From Opisthocomus hoazin (taxonomy: Eukaryota > Chordata > Aves > Opisthocomiformes > Opisthocomidae): a stretch of 64,000 nt of DNA. The number at the start of each line of letters is the position of its first letter. The first letter of the stretch is position 1. The notes below the pieces were generated by a model, which ran no database searches, was not told where the DNA came from, and worked only from the letters and a program-made list of their open reading frames with translations. Positions 55,910-64,000 of this stretch are shown here, piece by piece. The stretch lies in the NCBI RefSeq assembly GCF_030867145.1, contig NC_134433.1, positions 12,971,216-13,035,215 of the forward strand, in the 5' to 3' direction. A program made the position numbers and the translations under genes.

Positions 55910-58900
55910 GTGAGTAACTTGGTTATTTGACAAGGGTGGGTTCTCTGCTGGTAGGGGCCTATAGATGTTACCAATGTCTAAACTAAAAGTTACAATACAG
56001 GAATATTACAGGAATCAGGTGGGAGGTAATTAAAGGCAAAAAGGGGACACTTGGAAGGTATATGTATCATGTGTGTTGCGACGTATTTTGAGTGTATCTG
56101 AACTAGCACCAAATAAACCAAGCTGGGCGTAAGAGCAGCTTAGCATGGAGCCCTGTACAATGGAACTGTTCTTGCCAGGGAGGGATGTAAACTAGCTCAC
56201 GGAGTGCTTTACACCATGTCATGGGACTGACTCTGGTCCTGCAGCTATCTTGGGCTTCTCTTTCCTTGTGCTCTGGATGCGTTCCAGGGCTGCACATCAG
56301 AGTAGATCTGGGAAGAGCTCCAGCTGATGGAAGGAGCAGCCATTTAAGAGAATTCTGGGAAATAACTGTCTCTATTTTTCCCCTGACTCAAAATACTTGG
56401 GTTTTCTGACAACCATTTCTGCCTCCCTCCTTTCTTAAACCGTCCTACTAGAACTTACTGCACCCTGTTGTCTTCTGCTCTCCAGAACTTCTTAACACTT
56501 TGCATTTCTTCCATAGCCAAAAGGACCCCAATCGCTTTGACAGAGACAGGCTGTTCAGCGCAGTCTCAAGGGGCAGCCCCGAGGCACTGGATGGTTTACT
56601 TGAATACTTGAGGAGGACCTCCAAATTTCTCACCAATTCTGAATACACAGGTAGATTCCTGTTCAATACTCCATAAACAGGGTTAGGAGAGGCAGCGCTT
56701 GTTAATGTAGGAGAGAAGCAGGGGAACCTGCCTGTGTGTTTTTTGCTTTTTCCAACCCTCTGTCTATTCTTTTGTTTTCCTAATGTCCATCTGAGGATGG
56801 AGAATGCCATTAATTGTAGGTATCCTAAGGCTTTTGCCTCTACTGCAGACTAAAAATACTGAGAGAGACCTTTAAAATTATTATTGTATTTGGTCCTACA
56901 GTGACAAGTTCTGGGCACACTGAATCAGGGGATACAGATGTGTGCAAAGTACATGCACAACCCATTTGATACTCTTTTTCTACTAGATGCAAAGACTGGC
57001 AAGACCTGCTTAATGAAAGCCCTGTTGAACTTAAAAAATGGAAAGAATGACACAATCCCAATTTTGCTGGAAATAGACCAAAAGACACAGAATCCCAGGC
57101 CGCTTGTCAATGTGGCATGCTCTGACTGTTACTACAGAGGTAAGGTTTCTGTTCTGATAAGTCTGTCAAAGCAGCCTCCCTGTTAGACCAGTGAGACATG
57201 CAGACACCAGGAAAAAGAGGGGAACTGGAGCTTATGCAGCACTGTCGTTTCTGGGTTCTGATGCAGTTCCAGTGACAGCCTACTCACGTTTTAGTTCTGA
57301 TTTCTGGTTCTGGTCTGCATCCTCTTCAGCCCTGAATTGCACACTTCACTTCTGCAACTTTGTTCTCAGTCTATAAAACAGGAAAGACAGATGTTTAATA
57401 ATTGAGGAATATGAGGGGATTTACTCTGGAAAGCTTAAAAAGCCCATCTAAAAGTGAAAAAGAAATAGTATATTGCTATTAAAGAATGAGTTCTGCTGGT
57501 TGGGTTATCCTTTTAATTGCAGACAAGCAGCATAGTCATGTACGTGTATGGCTGGCTTTATTCCTTTATAGCTGCTTGGAATCTTAGTGCCAGGCAGGGG
57601 TAATTGCCTGGTCTTGTGTTGAATTTCTGACAGTCTTGGGGCTTGTCTTCTGATGTAGTGTTTGCAACATGCTTTTCCAGTGAACACTGAAAGTCATCAG
57701 TTGCCACCCACCCCTTGCCCAGCACCGACTGCAGGATTGCGATGCAGAACATGCAGCGACTGTTGAAACAGCGCTTTGCTAAAGAGTCCTTTGCCTGTTC
57801 CCTCTGATAGAGGCACCGGCTGATAGGTTTTGCCTGTTTCCTTAGGCCAGACAGCACTCCATATTGCCATAGAGAAAAGGAGCCTGGATTTAGTGAAACT
57901 TCTAGTAGAGAATGGAGCTGATGTCCATGCCAGAGCCCATGGTGAATTCTTCAAGAAGAAGAAAGAAGGAGTTTACTTTTATTTTGGTGAGTCAGCATGG
58001 AACGTGTCCCTCTACTTTCTTTATGGCCTTACTGTACTGAGGTGTCCAGTGAGCACTTGCCATTATCTTTGGTTTTATATATTTAATCCAATCTGAAGGG
58101 TTCAGAGAGAGACAAATACTTGATTAATTTAGCCAAATTAGGGGTCTGGGAAAGCGTTTCAGCTGCCCTTGGAAAGAAGAGGTAAAACCCTTTCTGAATC
58201 TAGAGATACTGAGAAAGAACTTGTTCCATGTTCCAGTGGTAAAACTATAGGCTAAATATATTTTCCTAAAATTGCTTTTTATTTTTCTTCAGTTTTTTTT
58301 CACCTCTTTGCTTCCCCTCCAAATACTGTCCAAATCTCTTCAGGTGAACTTCCCCTCTCCTTGGCTGCTTGTACCAACCAGCTTGAGGTGGTGGAATATC
58401 TTCTAAACAATCCCCACCAGAAAGCCAGGCTCCAGGAGCAGGATACACAGGGCAACACCGTCCTCCATGCCCTGGTGATGATTGCAGATGACACTGAGGA
58501 GAACACCAAGTTTGTGAGCACAACATACGTTGAGATCTTGAAGGCAGGTGTGAAGGTTGACCCAACATGGAAACTGGAGGAGATAGTGAATTATGATGGA
58601 TTAAATCCTCTGCAGCTTGCTGCCAAGACAGGCAAAGTGGAGGTAAAGACAACAGCAGGGAATCCCTGGGGTTGCTGAGAAACAAGACAGTTTCAGCATA
58701 TATCCTCACTATGGCAGTGGGGTTTGATGTAGGAGCATCTTGCACCCGACTTGTAGTCATGCTGCTGGCAGTGGCAGTGCCACAGGAGATGATGAAGGTG
58801 GCCTCCTTGAGTTAGTGTCCTGCAGTCTCAGCTGGTGGCTGCTGCTCTCTATCGCAGCTGAGACAGCTGGTCTGGACTGAAATTGGTTCTGCTACTGGAA

Positions 58901-61900
58901 AAGCTTATATGAGGTGTAGTTATGTTGCCTGCTTTTAGCCAGATACTCTGGTGTTTGAATATATCAAAGTGTATAATGCAGAAAGCCAGGTGTCCTGTAT
59001 TTGAAGGTGATTTGAGTGTGCTTGGGTCATTCTACACTTTCATTATGTACACGTTTTTCCGGTATGCATCCGGTTTCCTTTCAGATCTTCAAGCACATCA
59101 TCCAAAGAGAGATCAGAGACCCAGTGTACAGGCACTTGTCACGCAAGTTCACCGAATGGACCTATGGACCTATCCACGTGTCTCTCTATGACTTGTCCTC
59201 TATAGACAGCTTTGAGGAAAACTCTGTGCTGGAGATTCTGGCATACAGCAGTGACACACCGGTGAGTGCTTTTACTGAAAGTCAGACAGCAACAATTTTT
59301 TTCTGCCTTTCTATAGTGTTGCTGTATAATTATGCAGATCATTTCAAGTTAATGTGGTGTTTCACATGATTAATTTTCTGGAAAAGAAACACTTGATGGA
59401 AGTCTTTGCATATTTTATTGCTTACCTTCTGCTTGGTATGTCTCTGATAAACTATAATATGACCAATTTTTGATCCTTTGATTGTCCTAAGCCTGAGTGT
59501 ATCCAAATACCTTGATGAAGCCAAGCAGAAGTAATTTCTTATGGGATGGTTGATTTCTTTCATACTGAAAGGTCTGACTGAATAAACCCTTAGGGATACC
59601 CTAACATTTTTGTTGTGGGTTTTTTCCCCACAGAATCGGTACAAGATGGTGGTTTTGGAGCCACTGAACAAACTGCTTCAGCAAAAATGGGAAACATTTG
59701 CTTCCAAGAGATTCTACTTCAGTTTTGCCTCATACTTGTCGTTCATGATCATCTTTACAGCCATTGCGTACTATCAACCCTCACGGGTAAAGGTAGGCCA
59801 AATCTTCTTTTATCTGGAAAAGCCTGAATGGGTGGAGCTGAGTTTTAAAAGGTGTGGGGTAGTTATCATCACCACCTCTGCCTGTCTTCAGTGTTCTGTT
59901 TTTTTGTTTGTTTGTTTTTGTCTTTCAGCCTTCGTTTCCAGTGGAGTTCACAACTGGAGGCTTCCTGTGGGTCTCTGGACTCATCATTATCTTGCTAGGA
60001 GGCATTTATCTAATTTTTGCTCAGGTATGGGGATGTCTTGTCTAGTTTCATTGTAAAAAGGAGAAAAAGGAAAACATCACTGATATTGAGGCAACAGATT
60101 CGGTTCTCCTGACATCAGGATGTGCATGAGTGGATGGCAGGAGGGAATCCTGCTCTGAGGCACTTGCAGCGTCAGTGCGATCTAGCAGTGACAGGGGTGG
60201 CACAAGCCAGGTTGCTGGGCAAGAGGAAGAATAGGCTCACAACAGTAAATAATTGAAAGACTTCTGTGATTTATGGTGCCAGAATACATCTTTGGCATTT
60301 AATGCAGTCTATTAATAAAGACATTGGGCTGAGCCATGACTCAGCCCTTGTTTGTCCTTGCCTTTTATAAATAAGGCTGTTTTTTCATCTTGGAAGGATG
60401 ACTAGCTGAAATTTGGGATCTTGAAAATGAAAGCATGAAGAGGAGCTTATGGAGCAAACCCCTCCGCTGAGCAATAGGCTATGCGAGGCAGGAATCGCTC
60501 TCTAGCATGTCCTGTTGTTTTGATGAAGGGCTACCATTGATTTTTCACTATTTATTTTGCTCTTAGAGTTTGTACTTGCGGAGGAGACGCCAGTCCCTGA
60601 AGACTATGTGTTCTGACAGCTGCATTGAGATCTTGATGTATGTCTCTTGAGGTTTTTTGCACAATGAAAGCACGAGTGAAATTGATTCTCTGCTGTGTGC
60701 AGCTAAGTTGCCCTAGCCTTACTAGAGAGATGGTGAGCAGGAAAGACTGATTCTCTGCCACTGTCTCCTCTTTCCGTCCTTTCCCTTCTTCCTTCTCCTA
60801 CCTGCTGCATCTTGTCATAACCCTTTGTTGTAATGGACTTTGCTGGGTAGGGTCTGTCCTTGGGTTTGTAGCGGAACACAGTGAAGGTCAAACCCTCAAT
60901 TATTCCACAGTTAACATACACTTTTGAGAAAAAGAGCTCAAGTTTTTAATCGTACAGTCACTGTGGCTCAGATTTGGTCAAACAGAAAGTAACTTTGAGT
61001 TTTCTGAGGAGAAATTTGTATAGATGCATTTCTGTGCATGTGTTTGCATATATGTTCATAAGTGTTAAAGATCTTTTCCATTTTATATCAGTTATGTGAG
61101 TTACGTCAAGCAGTTGAGAGTTTCCATACTGTGAGATTAACCAGTTCATAACAAAACTGTAACAATTTGTGAGCCTGGTTATAACAGGATTTGTTTATAT
61201 AAACTATGTGTCTGATTAACTGCCGCTTTGTACGCTCCATGTAGCCTTGTAAAATGTGTGTGCTTTTCCTTGCAAAACAGAACAGGTCTGCAAACAGGCC
61301 TTTTTGTTGAGGTAAGTCACTGTGTCACTCATTCTGCTTCTCTCCAGCTTCATCCAGGCTTTCTCATTGCTGCTGTCAGCAGTCCTGTATGGTGCAAGTT
61401 CAGAAAACTATGTGGCGGTGATGGTGTTCTCCCTGCTTTTGGGATGGGTGAACATGCTGTATTACACTCGGGGCTTTCAGCGCACTGGGATCTACAGTGT
61501 CATGATACAGAAGGTCAGTACTCAGAAGAAGCTTTGTGTGAACAGCTTTTGGGTGTGAGGAACTAAGAGAAGTCATGCAATTACTTCTGTCAGGACCATG
61601 AAAACTGTAAATGGAATTGATGTACTGACTATGGAAGTAAAGGAATTGCAGAAGGGGATTAGATCAGTGTCTTCAAGGAAGTACAGTTGTGGCAAACCAC
61701 TAGTTTGCCATCTTTGAATATAGGAAGTGAGAGCAGCTGACATTGTCACAAAATGACTCAAACTAGCAGTCAAAACCACTGTTATGCTTGCGCTGAGGAG
61801 TGTTTCCCTGTCCTTAGAGGAGTCCGGGACTAGAAAACCAAGACAAAGCACAGGTGAAATGAGGTGCTGGGGAAGAATCCTGCTCACCACTTGTGTGAAA

Positions 61901-64000
61901 CCCAGTGCATACAGAAAAGAGATGTGTGTTGAAGCAGTTTGAAAACAGCCACACTGGGGAACTGACGTGATATTTATTTGTTTCAAAAAACCTATTTGTA
62001 CAAACAACAACAAAGAAGTTCATGTAGTACTCTCAGATTAAGCTACCAATGATATTACTTACCCGAGGAAGTAATTTAATATGTATTAGTAGTTTCTTAA
62101 ACTGGATAAAAGAATTTTCCAACTTGCTTTCAGTATTGTTACTGCGGGTTGGTTTATGATGTGTGAGAACAGGAGGTCATCCTGGTGATTTCGTGTGAGA
62201 TGACGAATGGCGTTTCCTCCTGATTTGTGTTTCAGACTATCCTGAGAGATCTGCTGCGCTTCCTCTTGGTTTATATGATCTTCCTCTTTGGCTTTGCTGC
62301 AGGTAAGGACTTAGCACTATGACGCAGGCTGGGCTGCAAGAGGAGGAGGATTCAAATTCTGTTTTTCTTACAGCTCTGGTTACGCTGATGGGGGATGCTC
62401 CTTTGGTCCCTCAGAACAAGTCTCTTGCTCAGATGGAAAGCACTGGGAACCATGCTATGTACGGAGGGCTGCTTAGTGTCTCCCTGGAGCTCTTCAAGAT
62501 CACCATTGGAATGGGCGACCTGGAGTTTCAGGAACATGCCAGATTCAGATACTTCGTCATGCTCCTGCTGCTTCTCTTTGTGATTCTGACTTACATTCTT
62601 TTGCTCAACATGCTGATTGCGCTCATGAGTGAGACTGTCACGGATATTTCTGATGATAGCGCAAGTGTCTGGAAGCTGCAGGTGAGACATGGTGCCGCTC
62701 AGCGGTTAGGTGATAGCCCAAGCTCCTACTTGAGTTTCATAACATCAGTGCCTGTCTTTCTCCTATGCCTCAAATGTAACAGTGTCTTTTACATAAACTT
62801 GCCACTCTAGGGATAAATCCTAAGATAGTTTTTAGGTTTATTGAAAGCTCATGCTGTTTTCATGGCTACCAGCCAGTCCAGATCCATGTGCGTAAGTAAC
62901 TTGAGAGAGTAACTGACTGGTACTGTTGAGCTAAGGAGCACTTTGGGATCAATTTCCAAAGTGATTTTCTAATTCAAAGTAGTTGCTGATTGGGGAAGAT
63001 TTAATTGAAAGGAGGGGCGGGGCTCTGTATGCCCTGTTTTCTCTCTGACATGGACTTATTCTTTCAGAGGGCTATTGCTATTCTAGAAATAGAGAAAGCC
63101 TGGCTGTGGCGCCAAGGTGGGAAGAGGAGATCTGGCTGCTTTATGTCAGTGGGCCTCAATAAGAAAGATGAGCGATGGTGTTTCAGGTAAGACAGATGTA
63201 CCATTACCCCTTACTCTCCAGCCTCTTAACGAGTTCCTGCGATTCATAAACTGGTAACCCTGAACTGCCACAGGGAATTTCAGCACTGACTCAACGGAGT
63301 GACTCAACCACACGTTCCTGGGTACCTGCAGATTGGTTGGTGGCTGCAATGCTGGAAGTTCAAGAGCTAGTTGAGCCACCAGCATTGTCACCAAGATGTG
63401 CTGTCACCAAAAGATGTCCTGCTAACCCACATCTGTGCAAGTGGTTATGGTGACAGGGTGTCTGCAATGATGCTTGCTTTGCTGCTGCAAATCTAGCTAT
63501 GCCCAGAGTGGGCTGGGGTGGGAGGGATGGAGGCTGGTGGCCCCTCAGCTCAGGAACGTGCAACACGAGAGGGCAGCACTCTTCCTCACGTACAGGGGCC
63601 GGGAGAGCGGATAAACCTTTCTTCACCCAGCAAACTGAATGCAGGCAGCAATTCTGTAACTCCAGGGTGTTACAGAGCACGTACAGAAAGCGAAATCTAG
63701 GAGCCTTCTTTATGTTAAGTATGTTCCCTGGGAGGAATGGAGTACTTTAACACAAACAATGTAGACCAGCACCCAATATACAGGGAAAGAAGATATTTAC
63801 CTCCTGGAGCTTAGACTGCGGAAGATCTTTACTCAGAAAAAAGCTCTGCAGGATGTTGTTGCTACAGCCAGACCATTAGGATTGTGTTGGCAGGATGAGC
63901 TGGGTTGGGATGTTGCAGGGCAGTGCAATACGGACTAAAATGCTGTACTCCATGCATCAGTGTCGTATTTTGTCTCTCCAGAGTAGAGGAAATTAAATGG
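55671..64000 (+). CDS. TRPV2: TRPV2, transient receptor potential vanilloid channel (3' end cut by window)
   Basis: A tetrameric Ca2+-permeable cation channel of the TRPV family. Fourteen coding exons join in phase to 716 residues: variable N-terminus (1-80), six ankyrin repeats (about 88-332), linker, S1 (about 408-428), S2 (446-465), S3 (483-505), S4, S4-S5 linker ([19 protein letters not shown]), S5, pore turret with sequon N582-K-S, filter G613-M-G-D616, S6 (about 627-652) and TRP box from W667. LMSETV and DERWCFRVEE favour TRPV2 over TRPV1, as does linkage to UBB and CENPV; some stretches (SLKTM, GMGD) are TRPV1-like. The start has A at -3 and G at +4 and follows an in-frame TGA at 55644. 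The last ~50-60 residues lie beyond the window. Confidence 0.93.
56517..56650 (+). CDS. TRPV2: TRPV2 coding exon: ankyrin repeat 1
   Basis: Residues 80-124. The acceptor is ccatag and the donor is ACACAG|gtagat. [20 protein letters not shown] starts the first ankyrin repeat. Confidence 0.94.
56987..57139 (+). CDS. TRPV2: TRPV2 coding exon: ankyrin repeat 2
   Basis: Residues 125-175. [20 protein letters not shown] is the TRPV signature of repeat 2. The donor is CAGAG|gtaagg. Confidence 0.95.
57846..57986 (+). CDS. TRPV2: TRPV2 coding exon: ankyrin repeat 3 and finger 3
   Basis: Residues 176-222. [20 protein letters not shown] then GADVHARA, followed by the family-specific finger loop [16 protein letters not shown]. 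The donor is TTTTG|gtgagt. Confidence 0.96.
58344..58642 (+). CDS. TRPV2: TRPV2 coding exon: ankyrin repeats 4-6
   Basis: Residues 223-322. [20 protein letters not shown], then [20 protein letters not shown], then [17 protein letters not shown]. The donor is GTGGAG|gtaaag. Confidence 0.96.
59085..59261 (+). CDS. TRPV2: TRPV2 coding exon: pre-S1 linker
   Basis: Residues 323-381. [20 protein letters not shown], then [20 protein letters not shown], ending ILAYSSDTP. This is the conserved linker between the ankyrin domain and the membrane region. Confidence 0.96.
59634..59792 (+). CDS. TRPV2: TRPV2 coding exon: S1
   Basis: Residues 382-434. [20 protein letters not shown] leads into S1 ([20 protein letters not shown]). 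The donor is GTAAAG|gtaggc. Confidence 0.96.
59929..60024 (+). CDS. TRPV2: TRPV2 coding exon: S2
   Basis: Residues 435-466. [20 protein letters not shown] forms S2. The preceding intron is only 136 bases. Confidence 0.94.
60326..60347. repeat. 8-bp inverted repeat with MAF/AP-1-type core
   Basis: gggctgag and ctcagccc pair around a six-base spacer; the right arm forms TGACTCAGC, an antioxidant-response/AP-1 core. Located in a TRPV2 intron. Confidence 0.6.
60567..60637 (+). CDS. TRPV2: TRPV2 coding exon: S2-S3 linker and start of S3
   Basis: Residues 467-489 plus two bases. [20 protein letters not shown] then EIL. C485 occupies the place of the conserved Tyr of mammalian TRPV1 and TRPV2 (DSY). 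The donor is TTGAT|gtatgt. Confidence 0.92.
61348..61513 (+). CDS. TRPV2: TRPV2 coding exon: S3, S4 and S4-S5 linker
   Basis: Residues 490-545. [18 protein letters not shown], then [20 protein letters not shown] and [12 protein letters not shown]. The donor is CAGAAG|gtcagt. Confidence 0.96.
62236..62302 (+). CDS. TRPV2: TRPV2 coding exon: S5
   Basis: Residues 546-567. [20 protein letters not shown] then AA. The following intron (62303-62373) is only 71 bases. Confidence 0.95.
62374..62681 (+). CDS. TRPV2: TRPV2 coding exon: pore, S6, TRP box start
   Basis: Residues 568-670. The turret has one N-glycosylation sequon (N582-K-S). Pore helix SLELFKITI precedes the filter GMGD (613-616); S6 is [20 protein letters not shown] then LIALMSETV. 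It ends at WKLQ. The donor is CTGCAG|gtgaga. Confidence 0.97.
63068..63186 (+). CDS. TRPV2: TRPV2 coding exon: TRP domain
   Basis: Residues 671-709. [20 protein letters not shown], then [18 protein letters not shown]. The donor is TTTCAG|gtaaga. Confidence 0.95.
63982..64000 (+). CDS. TRPV2: TRPV2 coding exon cut by window end
   Basis: The acceptor is tctctccag. The 19 bases complete a split Arg codon and read VEEIKW, matching human VEEVNW; the exon continues beyond base 64000. Confidence 0.85.

Larger units (their letters stand above)
55910..63981 (+). other. TRPV2: TRPV2 introns
   Basis: Thirteen GT-AG introns between the listed exons, from 71 to 795 bases. Those over 300 bases (for example 57140-57845, 60638-61347, 61514-62235, 63187-63981) hold no further exon or repeat that I recognise, apart from an 8-bp inverted repeat with an AP-1/MAF-type core at 60326-60347. 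Confidence 0.85.

Noticed and set aside
58266-58760. 164-codon minus-strand ORF
   Set aside because: Antisense shadow of the TRPV2 exon at 58344-58642.

Overview
The window looks like nuclear DNA from a bird. It has multi-exon vertebrate genes with GT-AG introns, CpG-rich promoters, at least one avian-style CR1 LINE fragment near 48.5 kb, several old MIR-like SINE relics and little other repeat content. The species cannot be fixed from sequence alone; another archosaur is possible. No prokaryotic, viral or CRISPR-like system is visible.

The gene order is PIGL (+), CENPV (-), UBB (+), TRPV2 (+), the same neighbourhood I know from human 17p11.2. Bases 1-33575 hold the 3' part of PIGL: five coding exons covering the last ~141 residues of a GPI-anchor biosynthesis de-N-acetylase, separated by large introns; its first exons lie upstream of the window. 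Bases 34680-38092 hold the complete five-exon CENPV gene on the minus strand, tail-to-tail with PIGL, with its CpG-island promoter at 37.8-38.3 kb. Bases 38.1-45.3 kb are intergenic. UBB follows at about 45.35-47.09 kb: a TATA-like box, a heat-shock element upstream, a non-coding first exon, one intron, and a single coding exon with four head-to-tail ubiquitins plus a terminal Cys. Bases 47.1-55.6 kb are intergenic and probably contain the unlocated TRPV2 promoter. From 55614 to the window edge lie fourteen coding exons of TRPV2 (716 residues, cut off just after the TRP-box region).

The genes do unrelated housekeeping or sensory jobs: GPI precursor deacetylation in the ER, centromere/cytokinesis, ubiquitin supply, and a cation channel. 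They are joined by conserved synteny and not by one pathway. I found no convincing new multi-gene system. The points most worth checking are a long GC-rich hairpin in a PIGL intron (1144-1230), a 23-bp GC minisatellite in an intronic CpG-rich patch, unusual pore and vanilloid-pocket residues in TRPV2, and the regulatory motifs around UBB and CENPV.
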